NCBI RefSeq assembly: GCF_000972385.1
Contig: NZ_JXTE01000043.1
Span: 11,521 to 75,520 of the forward strand
Source of the DNA: Streptomyces sp. WM6386
GTDB lineage: Bacteria; Actinomycetota; Actinomycetes; Streptomycetales; Streptomycetaceae
Length of the DNA stretch: 64,000 nucleotides
Direction: 5' to 3'
In this document: positions 1 to 8,469 of the stretch, in pieces
Layout: each line of letters begins with the position of its first letter
How positions within the stretch are numbered: the first letter of the stretch is position 1
The notes under the pieces: model-generated
What the model was told of the DNA's origin: nothing
The model's database searches: none
What the model saw: the letters and a program-made list of their open reading frames with translations, nothing else
Made by a program: the position numbers and the translations under genes

Positions 1-1070
1 CCGCCGTCGACAGCCACTACGGCTTCCCGGTCATCACCCACACCCGCGCCCAGTGGGACAAGCTCGACGCTCCCCCGTTCCGCGCGGCGATCGCCGCCGG
101 CATCGACTCGATCATGACCGCGCACATCATGGTCCCGGCCCTCGACGACTCCGGTGATCCGGCCACACTCTCCCGCCCCATCCTGAACGGCATCCTGCGC
201 GAGGAGCTCGGCTACGACGGTGTGATCGTCACCGACTCCCTCGGCATGGAGGGCGTCCGCACGAAGTACGGTGACGACCGCGTGCCCGTGCTCGCGCTGA
301 AGGCGGGGGTGGACCAGCTCCTCAACCCGCCGAACCTGGACGTCGCCTGGAACGCCGTCCTGAAGGCCGTACGGGACGGGGAGCTGACCGAGGCAAGGCT
401 CGACGAGTCGATCCTGCGGGTGCTGCGGCTGAAGGCGAAGCTGCGGCTCTTCGAGGCTCCGTACGTCAGCCAGGCCGGCGTCACCCGGACCGTCGGCATC
501 CCCGCGCACCTCGCGGAGGCCGACCGGATCGCCCAGCGGACGACGACGCTGCTGGTCAACAAGGGCAGGTTGCTGCCCCTGTCGCCGCGCAGGCTCCTCG
601 TCGTCGGCGCCGACCCGGCCTCCCCGTCCGGTACGACGGGCCCGCCGACCGGCGTGCTCGCGGCCGCGTTCACCGAGCTCGGCTTCACGGCCACGGCCCT
701 GTCGACCGGTACGGCACCGTCCGCCGCCACCATCGCCAAGGCGGTCGCGGCGGCGCAGGACGTGGACGCGGTGGTCGTGGGGACGTACAACGTCTCGGCG
801 ACCAGCAGCCAGAGGACGCTCGTCGAGCAGCTCGTCGCGACGGGCAGGCCGGTGGTCGCGATCGCGGTCCGCAACCCGTTCGACGTGGCTCAACTGCCCT
901 CCGTACCGGCCGTCGTGGCCGCGTACTCCTGGACCGACGTCGAACTGCGGGCCGCCGCACGGGTGATCGCGGGGAGGGCGGCGCCGCGCGGGAGGCTGCC
1001 GGTGCCGGTGCAGAAGGCCGACGATCCGACCGCGGTGCTGTATCCGATCGGGTACGGCTTGTCGTATTAG
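1..1070 (+). CDS. GH3 family beta-N-acetylhexosaminidase, 3' part (5' end outside window)
   Basis: The reading frame is already open at base 3 and ends at a TAG at 1068-1070, so only the C-terminal part is present. The first residues contain VDSHYGFPVI, matching the NagZ-type Asp-Ser-His loop of glycoside hydrolase family 3. IVTDSLGMEGV carries the Asp used as nucleophile in GH3 hexosaminidases. After about residue 140 an alpha/beta sandwich domain follows (TTTLLVNKGRLLPL, then RLLVVGADPAS), as in two-domain secreted Streptomyces enzymes. The likely role is removal of terminal GlcNAc from chito-oligosaccharides or wall fragments. No export signal can be judged because the 5' end is missing. 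Family confidence is high; exact substrate is inferred. Confidence 0.87.
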   Translation, partial: AVDSHYGFPVITHTRAQWDKLDAPPFRAAIAAGIDSIMTAHIMVPALDDSGDPATLSRPILNGILREELGYDGVIVTDSLGMEGVRTKYGDDRVPVLALKAGVDQLLNPPNLDVAWNAVLKAVRDGELTEARLDESILRVLRLKAKLRLFEAPYVSQAGVTRTVGIPAHLAEADRIAQRTTTLLVNKGRLLPLSPRRLLVVGADPASPSGTTGPPTGVLAAAFTELGFTATALSTGTAPSAATIAKAVAAAQDVDAVVVGTYNVSATSSQRTLVEQLVATGRPVVAIAVRNPFDVAQLPSVPAVVAAYSWTDVELRAAARVIAGRAAPRGRLPVPVQKADDPTAVLYPIGYGLSY

Positions 1071-1192
1071 ACGTAGTGCGCGTACGCCACACACCCGGCG
1101 TACGCCCCCCAAAGGGCGCAAAGCACCCCGCACGTCTGGCGTGTGCCCGCTGCGGCGGGTCACGCTGGGCGGGGGTATCCGGGGGGACTGCG

Positions 1193-1828
1193 ATGCGTGA
1201 GAGATGTTCCATGGGGGTGGTGTGCGCACTGCTGGCACTGCTCGCCGCCCTGTTGACGGGATGCCAGAACTCGACGGACGGCGCCACCACCGACGGTGAC
1301 AGCCGGCTCAGCAACGAGGTCGCACCCACCCGGCCCTCGGGGTACGGGGCGGCCTTCCTCTCGGTCGACGAGTGCAGTTCCTTCGGAAAGACCAGCTTCA
1401 CCGAGGTCTCGTGCACCAGCGAGCGGGCGGCGGCACGGGTCGTGGCGCGCTTCGACGGCGCGGTGGGCGACGGTCCGCTGTGCCCGGGCACCACGGACTT
1501 CGTGCTGCACATCAGCGAACAGAGCCCGTCCTCCGACGAGGACGGCGACGGCGCCGTCCCGCAGGGCTACGCCTGTATGCGCAACCTCACCCCACCGCAC
1601 CCCGGCGACCCGGGCGGCGGAGGCGGTCCGCGCACCATCGTCGGCGACTGCGTCTACAGCTCCGGCGACGGCCAGGTCCGCGAGACGCCCTGCGACGGCA
1701 AGAGCGGGAAGAAACCGGAGTACGAGGTGACGAAGGCGACCGCGACCCGCGCGAAGTGCCCGGTGTCGACGGCGTTGTACGTACAGCTCCAGGGCGAGAA
1801 ACCGGTGGGCTGCGCCAGGCCGGTGTGA
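1193..1828 (+). CDS. Putative lipoprotein of unknown function
   Basis: A 211-residue protein. The ATG at 1193 is chosen because it follows a GGGGGGA Shine-Dalgarno-like run and begins a classical lipoprotein signal: basic start, hydrophobic run VVCALLALLAALL, and lipobox LTGC with Cys at residue 23. The mature part is Cys- and Gly-rich (SCTSE, GDCVYSSGDGQVRETPCDG, CPVSTALYVQ) and resembles small Streptomyces LppU-like lipoproteins containing two similar cysteine-paired modules. The frame stays open upstream to 1076, but that extension has no recognisable features. Function is unknown; it is probably anchored on the outer face of the membrane. It is not obviously linked to the conflict-type genes downstream. 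Confidence 0.75.
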   Translation: MRERCSMGVVCALLALLAALLTGCQNSTDGATTDGDSRLSNEVAPTRPSGYGAAFLSVDECSSFGKTSFTEVSCTSERAAARVVARFDGAVGDGPLCPGTTDFVLHISEQSPSSDEDGDGAVPQGYACMRNLTPPHPGDPGGGGGPRTIVGDCVYSSGDGQVRETPCDGKSGKKPEYEVTKATATRAKCPVSTALYVQLQGEKPVGCARPV

Positions 1829-1899
1829 CTGGCTGACGGGGCACGCGGACGGCCCACTCCGGCGTGCGGCATATGCCAGGTTCACGAAGAGTGGCGTTC

Positions 1900-2232
1900 G
1901 TGACACCACTGACTCGGATACCCCTGGGTGGCGGAGGCTGGCTGCTGGTCGAGGAACCGGGTCCGCCGGACGCGGGGCCGGTGAAAGCCGGCCGCATCGG
2001 CGATACCGTGCGCGAGCTGCCGGTCACCCTCGAAGGCGCCCTGGAGCCGATCGCGGAGGCCGCTCGGGCCACCCTCGCTTCGCTGCGCAAGGCCCGGCCC
2101 GACGAGATCACCGTCGAGTTCGGCGTCGACCTCGCGTTCGAGGCCGGGGCCGTGATCACCAAGACCCAGGCCGGGTGCCATCTGAAGGTGACCGTGGCCT
2201 GGAAGAACGACCCGCAGGCGGATGCGTCATGA
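1900..2232 (+). CDS. CU044_2847 / trypsin-co-occurring domain 1 (Trypco1) protein
   Basis: A small protein of about 110 residues: TRIPLGGGGWLLVEEPG, then VKAGRIGDTVRELPVTLEGALEPIAEAARATLASL, then a beta-rich end DEITVEFGVDLAFEAGAVITKTQAG with KVTVAWK. This is the layout of the CU044_2847 family, named Trypco1 because it accompanies trypsin-like peptidase genes. The GTG at 1900 is preferred since GAAGAG lies 8 nt upstream; alternative in-frame starts are GTG 1864, ATG 1873 and GTG 1891. Its TGA overlaps the ATG of the next gene (ATGA at 2229-2232), so the two are translationally coupled. The family is thought to work with the partner peptidase/NTPase as sensor or regulator; the biochemical role is not established. 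Confidence 0.75.
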   Translation: MTPLTRIPLGGGGWLLVEEPGPPDAGPVKAGRIGDTVRELPVTLEGALEPIAEAARATLASLRKARPDEITVEFGVDLAFEAGAVITKTQAGCHLKVTVAWKNDPQADAS

Positions 2233-5200
2233 CCGGCGAGCAGGGTGCGCCGGGGGACGGCATGCCCTCCGACCTGCCGACGGCGGTGGCCCAGATCCTC
2301 ACCCCGGACGGCCGGGTGGCCGGGACCGGATTCCTGGTGGCCGAGGATGTGCTGGTCACCTGCGCGCACGTCGTCGAGGCGGCCGGCGGCGGTCCCGGCA
2401 CGACGGTCCTGCTGTCCTTCCCGCACGTGGTCGACGCCGACCGGCTGGAGGGCAGCGTTCCGCAGGAGCTGTGGCGTTCCGCCGAGGACGAGGACGTGGC
2501 CTTCATCCGGCTCAGCGGTACGCCGGCCGGGGCGCGCGTCCTGCCGCTCGGCTCCTCGGAGGGCTGCCGGGGCCACAAGGTGCGCTCGTACGGATTCCCC
2601 TCGCAGGCCCATCCCGAAGGGCACTACGGCTACGCCGAGGCCGGCGATCCGCTGCCCGCCACGGACGACCGGGGCGCGCATCTCCAGCTGACCGGCGCCA
2701 ACGACCTCACCACCGGATTCAGCGGCGGCCCCGTCCTCGACGAGGTGACCGGCCTGGCCATCGGCATGCTCACCGAGATCACCGCGCCGGACATGTGGGA
2801 ACGCGGCCAGGGCATCGCGTACGCCACCCCCACCGAGGTTCTGCGGGAGATCCTGCCGGAGCTGGCCGAGCAGGAGGTGTGCCCGTACCGGGGCCTGGAG
2901 CCGTTCACCGCCGAGCATGCCCGATGGTTCCAGGGCCGGGCAGAGGCGGTACGGCAGGTCGTGGCGAACCTGGCCCGGCAACGGCGGCTGACACTGCTGC
3001 TCGGGCCGTCCGGGTCGGGCAAGTCGTCGCTGATCCAGGCGGGCGTGCTGCGCGCGCTCGCGGAGGGGGAACTGCCGGGCAGTGACCGGTGGCTGCCGGT
3101 GCTGACGCGGCCCAGAAAGGACATGCTCGCCGAGATCGAGCGTGCCGGGCTGCCCGGGGCGAGCGAGGACGGCATCATCGCGGCCGTCAACCGCAGACTG
3201 GCGGCGGAGCTGTCGTTCGGGCGCGTCCTCCTCGTGATCGACCAGTTCGAGGAACTGCTGGTGCAGAGCACCAACGGCCGGCTGCGGAACCTGCTGGCCG
3301 TGATCGACGAGGTCACCGAGGCCGCCGACGCCTACACCAAGATCACCGTGATCCTGATCATGCGGGACGACTTCTATCCGCAACTGGCCGCTCTCGCCCC
3401 CAAGTTGCTGGACGCCGCCATGCCGGGCCTGCTCAACGTGCCGGGCACCCTCGGCCGGCAGGACCTGCACGACATCATCGTCCTGCCCGCCGAGGACGTC
3501 GGTCTCCGCTTCCAGCCGGGACTGCCCGAACGGATCATCGGCGACGTACTGGACATCACCCCCGGAGCGGCCATCACCCGCCAGGCGGCGGTCACCGTGC
3601 TGCCGCTGCTGGAGATGACGCTCCAGCAGCTGTGGAACCGGCGGCACGACGGATATCTCACCCACGAGGAGTACGAGCGCATCGGAGAGGTCAGCGGCAG
3701 CGTCACCACATGGTGCGACAGCGCGCTCGACGAACTCTCCCCCGAGCAGCAGGACATCGCCCGACGGGCCCTCACCTCCCTGGTCCACCCCGGCGATCCC
3801 AGCCACAACATCACCGCCGTACGCACGCAGGTTCCCCTCCACGAGCTGCGCGACCTGGCGGCGGACCCGGGCGACGGGGAGGGGCGGACGGACGTCGACG
3901 CCGTCATCGCCGCGCTCGCCCGTCGCCGCATCATCACGACCCAGACGCTGCGGGCCCCGGAGCACCTCGGCGCCCAGCCCGGGGAACCGGTGGCCGAGCT
4001 GATCCATGAGGCCCTCATCCGCGACTGGGGCGCCCTGCGCAAGTGGGTGGACCAGGACCACCGCTTCCAGGACTGGCTCAACCGCACCCGCGAACGCCAG
4101 GTCCACTGGGCCGACAGGAAGGACCCGGGGGACCTGCTGGGCGGGACGGCGCTGGAAGAGGGCATCGAGCTGTCCCAGCGGCGGCGACTCCCGGCGGACA
4201 TCGCGGAGTTCCTGACGGCGAGCAAGCAGCGCCATCGGTCCGCGATCCGGCGGAACCGGATGCTCATCGGCGTCCTCAGCGGACTGCTGGTCCTCGCACT
4301 GCTGGCGGCGGGGGGTGCGCTGTGGCAGGGGATCAGGGTGGGCAACGCGAAGGAGCGGGCGCTGTCGCGGGAGCTTGCCGCGCAGTCCAGTGAACTCCTC
4401 GGCACCAACCCGGAACTCTCCGCGCTGCTGGCGGTCAAGGCCTACGGCAGCAGCCATACGTCCGAAGCCGTGGACAGCCTGAGCAGCGCCGCGGCCCTGC
4501 AGCCGCACCGCCGCCTGTACGGGCACGACGACGAGGTGCGTGCGGTGGCGTACAGCCCCGACGGTCGCGTCTTCGCCAGCGCCGGTGCCGACAACACCGT
4601 CCGGCTGCGTCACGCGACCACGATGAAGCCCCTCCGGAGATTCTTCGCGCACGACAATCCGGTGAACGCGGTGGCCTTCCACCCCAAGAGCCACACCCTC
4701 GCAACCGCAGGCGCCGACCGGCTCGTCCGCCTGTGGAACCCGGCGGACGGCACACACCTAAGAACACTCGCTGAACACACCGACCAGGTCAGGGCGGTGG
4801 CGTTCAGCCACGACGGCCGCACCATCGCAACCGGCAGCGACGACAAGACCGTCCGCCTGTGGGACACGAAAACCGGCAAACACCTCAAGACCCTCAGAGG
4901 GCACACGGGTCATGTCACGTCAGTGGCCTTCCGCCCCAAGAGCCACACCCTCGCAACCGGCAGCGACGACAAGACCGTCCGCCTGTGGGACACGGAAGCC
5001 GGCGAACTCCTCACCACGCTCAAGGGCCACGAATATCCGGTGACTTCGGTGGCATTCAGCCCGGAGGGCGACACCCTTGCCACCACGGACGGCGACTACG
5101 TTCACCTGAGAGATCCGAGCACCGGCAAGAGCTGGACCGAGCTGTCGGACACAGCCCACGTGGTCGCCTTCAGCCCGGACGGCAAGACCCTCGCCACCGC

Positions 5201-6365
5201 CACCGATCGCTTCGTGGAGCTGTGGGACACGGATACCCACGCACTTCGCGCCACCTTCGCCGGTCACGCGAACGAGGTGTTGGCACTGGCGTTCAGCACC
5301 GACAGCCGTACCCTCGCCTCCTCAGGTCGTGACACGACGGTACGCCTGTGGGACGCGAACGCCGGCAAGGACCGCTTCACCCTGAAAGGGCACACGGGTG
5401 GGTTGTTGTTGCTGGCGTTCAGCACTGACGGTCAGACCATCGTCACCGCCAGCACTGACAACTCCGCCCGTCTGTGGAACGCGGACACCGGGCTGCCCGG
5501 CAGGGAACTCACCGAACACAGCGATTTGGTGAATGCCGTGGCCTTCCATCCCGACGACGACATGGTCGCCACCGCAAGCGAAGACAAAACCGTCCGGCTC
5601 TGGGACACAAAGAAGGGGCAGAGCCGAGCCCCACTGGCGGATCACAACTCTCCGGTGCGCTCGGTGGCCTTCAGCCGTGACGGCAAGACCCTCGCCACCG
5701 GGGGCGGGGACGGCACCGTCCACCTACGGGACCCGGACACCGGTGTGTCTCGCACCCACTTCAGCGCACACAGCAACTCGGTGCGTGACATGACGTTCAG
5801 TCCCGACAGCCGCATCCTCGCCACGGCCGGCGACGACTCGACGGCGAAGCTCTGGAACTCGGACGGAAAGCTCCTCCGCACCCTGACCGGACACAATGGC
5901 CCAATCTGGTCAGTGGCGTTCAGCCCCGACGGCGACACTGTCGCCACCGGCAGCGCAGACGGAACCGCCCGCCTGTGGAACGCGGACACCGGTCGGCCGA
6001 TCGCCATTCTGACCGAGCACGCCGGGGCCGTCAGCGCAGTGGCGTTCCACCCTCAACGCGACATCCTCGCCACTGGCAGCCAAGACGGGACCGTCAGGCT
6101 GCGGGACGCGGCCAGCGGCAAGACCCGCACCACACGCCTCGCCAGCCTCAGTGGTGTGAACTCACTGGCATTCAGCCCAAAGGGCCGTCTCCTCGCGACC
6201 GCGAGCCTCGATGGAACAGCGCAACTGTGGGACATCACCACATCCCCCCGACCCGACAAGATCATCAAGCAGATCTGCCGCACCTTCGGCCGCGACCTCA
6301 CGCCGGAGGAAAGTACGGCCTACCTCCGCGACGACTCAGACGCATCCGTCTGCCCAAAGAACTGA
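2229..6365 (+). CDS. Trypsin-like peptidase / nSTAND1 NTPase / WD40-repeat protein
   Basis: A 1378-residue multidomain protein, coupled by ATGA to the Trypco1 gene. Residues about 15-205 form a trypsin-fold peptidase with an apparent triad His47 (TCAHVV), Asp near 89 (DEDVAFIRL) and Ser165 (GFSGGPV). From residue 218 (CPYRGLEPF) runs an nSTAND1-type NTPase with Walker A GPSGSGKSS (259-267) and Walker B LLVIDQFEE with Asp338. A single hydrophobic helix, LIGVLSGLLVLALLAAGGALW (two bases of margin around 678-700), separates it from about fourteen C-terminal WD40 repeats (about 758-1343). Families of this design are proposed to be ATP-dependent conflict or immunity switches in multicellular bacteria: WD40 senses, STAND oligomerises, protease acts. 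That role is inferred. Near-identical DNA blocks among the WD repeats are described separately. Confidence 0.9.
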   Translation: MTGEQGAPGDGMPSDLPTAVAQILTPDGRVAGTGFLVAEDVLVTCAHVVEAAGGGPGTTVLLSFPHVVDADRLEGSVPQELWRSAEDEDVAFIRLSGTPAGARVLPLGSSEGCRGHKVRSYGFPSQAHPEGHYGYAEAGDPLPATDDRGAHLQLTGANDLTTGFSGGPVLDEVTGLAIGMLTEITAPDMWERGQGIAYATPTEVLREILPELAEQEVCPYRGLEPFTAEHARWFQGRAEAVRQVVANLARQRRLTLLLGPSGSGKSSLIQAGVLRALAEGELPGSDRWLPVLTRPRKDMLAEIERAGLPGASEDGIIAAVNRRLAAELSFGRVLLVIDQFEELLVQSTNGRLRNLLAVIDEVTEAADAYTKITVILIMRDDFYPQLAALAPKLLDAAMPGLLNVPGTLGRQDLHDIIVLPAEDVGLRFQPGLPERIIGDVLDITPGAAITRQAAVTVLPLLEMTLQQLWNRRHDGYLTHEEYERIGEVSGSVTTWCDSALDELSPEQQDIARRALTSLVHPGDPSHNITAVRTQVPLHELRDLAADPGDGEGRTDVDAVIAALARRRIITTQTLRAPEHLGAQPGEPVAELIHEALIRDWGALRKWVDQDHRFQDWLNRTRERQVHWADRKDPGDLLGGTALEEGIELSQRRRLPADIAEFLTASKQRHRSAIRRNRMLIGVLSGLLVLALLAAGGALWQGIRVGNAKERALSRELAAQSSELLGTNPELSALLAVKAYGSSHTSEAVDSLSSAAALQPHRRLYGHDDEVRAVAYSPDGRVFASAGADNTVRLRHATTMKPLRRFFAHDNPVNAVAFHPKSHTLATAGADRLVRLWNPADGTHLRTLAEHTDQVRAVAFSHDGRTIATGSDDKTVRLWDTKTGKHLKTLRGHTGHVTSVAFRPKSHTLATGSDDKTVRLWDTEAGELLTTLKGHEYPVTSVAFSPEGDTLATTDGDYVHLRDPSTGKSWTELSDTAHVVAFSPDGKTLATATDRFVELWDTDTHALRATFAGHANEVLALAFSTDSRTLASSGRDTTVRLWDANAGKDRFTLKGHTGGLLLLAFSTDGQTIVTASTDNSARLWNADTGLPGRELTEHSDLVNAVAFHPDDDMVATASEDKTVRLWDTKKGQSRAPLADHNSPVRSVAFSRDGKTLATGGGDGTVHLRDPDTGVSRTHFSAHSNSVRDMTFSPDSRILATAGDDSTAKLWNSDGKLLRTLTGHNGPIWSVAFSPDGDTVATGSADGTARLWNADTGRPIAILTEHAGAVSAVAFHPQRDILATGSQDGTVRLRDAASGKTRTTRLASLSGVNSLAFSPKGRLLATASLDGTAQLWDITTSPRPDKIIKQICRTFGRDLTPEESTAYLRDDSDASVCPKN

Positions 6366-6393
6366 CGGCGGGCCCACCCGGACCCGCCGTCAG
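6362..6393. terminator. Stem-loop between convergent genes
   Basis: An 11-bp perfect inverted repeat (CTGACGGCGGG at 6362-6372 with CCCGCCGTCAG at 6383-6393) overlaps the stop codon of the WD40 gene and faces the end of the S37 peptidase gene. There is no T run, as is usual for Streptomyces terminators. It is likely bidirectional. Confidence 0.65.
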
Positions 6394-6419
6394 CGCACCA
6401 CGCGAAACCTCAAGAGACG

Positions 6420-7847
6420 TTACGGCCGCAGCGCAGGCTCCCGCTCCACGTCGCGGACGTCCAGCTTCCTGTCGAACTTCGCCAGCGGCTTCGCCTGCGC
6501 GACGGCCGAGGCCGGGACGCCGGCCCAGTCGAGGATGCGGGCGGTGGCGAAGGCCTTCTGGTCGGCGACCAGGCCTGCCACGTTGGCGCCGTGGTTCATG
6601 CCGGGGGCGGTGAAGACGTACGCGTCCTTCGCACCCTTGTCGACCCGGAAGCGCTCCGAGCCCCACGGGTCGTTCTGGCCGTAGACGTAGAGCATGTGGC
6701 GGGCGTTGTGGCGCACCCAGTTGTCCACGTCACGCATCGCGTACGGCTGGAACTTCGTCGGGATCTCGCGCGGGACGAAGTTGCGCGGCGGCTGGTAGCC
6801 GTAGCGGATGTACTTCTTCTCGATGTGCGGGAAGTGGATGTTCGGCGCACCGAGCTGGGTGGCCGCCTGGTAGAAGTACGGCGTGTACGGCTCCAGGCCC
6901 TGGTCCGTGTAGAACGAGAACCCGGAGATCGTGTCGATCGAGTTCCAGATCTGGTCGTCGGTCGCGGTCTTCGCGTCCGGCGGGATCAGCTCGTCCTCGT
7001 CGCAGTCGGCCGCCTGGGCGTACTGCCAGAAGCCCCACACGTAGTCGAGGACGACTGCCTCGTACGCCTTGTCGAGGCTGCCGACGGTGTCGAAGGTGAA
7101 GCCCTCGGCGGCGGCGTACTCCGCGTACTTCTTCTCCAGCGGCTCGCGGCGCACGAGCGCCTCGCGCTGCACCGCGTTCAGACGGTCCCGGCACTGCTTG
7201 GTGTCGACGGATCCGAAGAAGCGGTCGTAGGCCGAGTCCTCGTTGTTCACCACGTCGTTGGGGGCGACGTAGGCGACGACGCCGTCCATGTCCTTGGGGT
7301 AGAAGCGCTCGTAGTAGGTGGCGGTCATGCCGCCCTTCGAGCCGCCGGTGGTGATCCAGTTCTTGGTGTAGATCTTCTTCAGCGCCTTGAAGACGCGGTG
7401 CTGGTCACTGGCGGCCTGCCAGATGTCCAGCTTCGTCCAGTCGGCCGGGTCGGGCCGGGACGGGGTGAAGAAGCGGTACTCGAGGGAGACCTGGTTGCCG
7501 TCCACGATCTGGGTCGGCTCGCGGCGGCTGGGCGTCGTGGAGACGTTGTAGCCGCCGGTGTAGAAGACCGTCGGGCGGGAGACGTCCTTGTGCAGCACGG
7601 TGATGCGCTGCTGGAACGTGCCCTTGGACGGGTGCCGGTGGTCGACCGGCTGCGTGAAGTTGAGGACGAAGAAGCGGTAACCGGTGTACGGCTTCTCCTC
7701 GATCAGGCTCACGCCCGGTATGGAGAGCAGTCTCTCCTTGATGTCGGTGGTGCCGGTGGCCGGCTCGGCGGCGGTGGCCGCCCCTGCCGTGCTCACTGTG
7801 CCTATGAGCACTGTGAGCGCCAGCAGCCATCTGAGCGCCTTGCGCAT
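6420..7847 (-). CDS. Secreted S37-family prolyl tri/tetrapeptidyl aminopeptidase
   Basis: A 475-residue exported serine peptidase. The Sec signal peptide is MRKALRWLLALTVLIGTVST with likely cleavage after ATAA near residue 27. The nucleophile elbow GGSKGG (168-173, Ser170) within WITTGGSKGGMTATYYERFYP is diagnostic of peptidase family S37, exemplified by the tripeptidyl/tetrapeptidyl aminopeptidase of S. mobaraensis. A C-terminal LYVYGQNDPWGSERF and a late His (PGMNHGANV) would supply the Asp and His of an alpha/beta-hydrolase triad. Length matches the family. It probably trims peptides released by extracellular proteases. It is convergent with the WD40 gene and monocistronic by spacing. Confidence 0.88.
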   Translation of the reverse strand: MRKALRWLLALTVLIGTVSTAGAATAAEPATGTTDIKERLLSIPGVSLIEEKPYTGYRFFVLNFTQPVDHRHPSKGTFQQRITVLHKDVSRPTVFYTGGYNVSTTPSRREPTQIVDGNQVSLEYRFFTPSRPDPADWTKLDIWQAASDQHRVFKALKKIYTKNWITTGGSKGGMTATYYERFYPKDMDGVVAYVAPNDVVNNEDSAYDRFFGSVDTKQCRDRLNAVQREALVRREPLEKKYAEYAAAEGFTFDTVGSLDKAYEAVVLDYVWGFWQYAQAADCDEDELIPPDAKTATDDQIWNSIDTISGFSFYTDQGLEPYTPYFYQAATQLGAPNIHFPHIEKKYIRYGYQPPRNFVPREIPTKFQPYAMRDVDNWVRHNARHMLYVYGQNDPWGSERFRVDKGAKDAYVFTAPGMNHGANVAGLVADQKAFATARILDWAGVPASAVAQAKPLAKFDRKLDVRDVEREPALRP

Positions 7848-7968
7848 GCACCCTCCCCTGTGAGACAGATGTGCGAGCGGAAGCTATCGGAGCAACTCGC
7901 TTGCGCACCAGGGGAGATAGGGAAAACCCTCGGATATTGGCGGGTTCGCAGGGGGATTTGTCGGACGT

Positions 7969-8358
7969 CTACAGACGGATCCAGCCGCCGGTCGAGTACG
8001 ACCCGCTGCCGACCCGCCCCTTGATCCACACCTTGCGGCCCCCGACGTACGACTTCACCGGCCCGGCGCGCTTGGTGTAGACCCCCGCGTCGACGACGGC
8101 CTCGAAGCCGCGCACCTGAAGGCTGACCATCATCGTGCGCGGGGAGCCGACCCGCTTGGGGACGGTGACGGCGCACAGCGAGGTGCCGTGGCGGTAGACC
8201 TTCACATGGCCCGTGGAGAAGGTGTACGTCCGGATCTTGCGGCCCTCGCAGTGTGTGGCCGCGACGGCCTCCGCCGGCGCCGCGACAGCGAGCAGCCCCG
8301 AAGCGGTCAGCACGGCCAGCCCGACGGCGACCCGCCGCCGTATCGCACCCATGGCCAC
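7969..8358 (-). CDS. Small secreted protein of unknown function
   Basis: A protein of about 129 residues. The GTG at 8358 is chosen because GGAGGG sits 7 nt upstream; an ATG two codons later (8352) is possible. The N terminus AIRRRVAVGLAVLTASGLLAVAAPAEAVAA is a signal peptide with likely cleavage after AEA or AVA. The mature part (about 95 residues) is basic and rich in beta-forming residues (KIRTYTFSTGHVKVYRHGTSLCAVTVPK, GGRKVWIKGRVGSGSYSTGG) with two Cys (HCEG and SLCA) that could pair. It looks like a small extracytoplasmic beta-barrel or SH3-like protein found in many Streptomyces. No function is assigned. Confidence 0.7.
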   Translation of the reverse strand: MAMGAIRRRVAVGLAVLTASGLLAVAAPAEAVAATHCEGRKIRTYTFSTGHVKVYRHGTSLCAVTVPKRVGSPRTMMVSLQVRGFEAVVDAGVYTKRAGPVKSYVGGRKVWIKGRVGSGSYSTGGWIRL

Positions 8359-8469
8359 TCTCGTCCCTCCCGTACCCCGGCGATGAGCGTACTGGTGTAC
8401 GGACGCAGGACGTATGTCGGATGGTTGCACGGCCGTCACGAGTTCAGGCCACGCACCACCGCCGTGGGC

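Noticed and set aside
1587..4757. Very long open frame opposite the lipoprotein and STAND genes
   Set aside because: It is antisense to well-supported domains and has the Arg/Gly/Val-rich composition of high-GC mirror frames.
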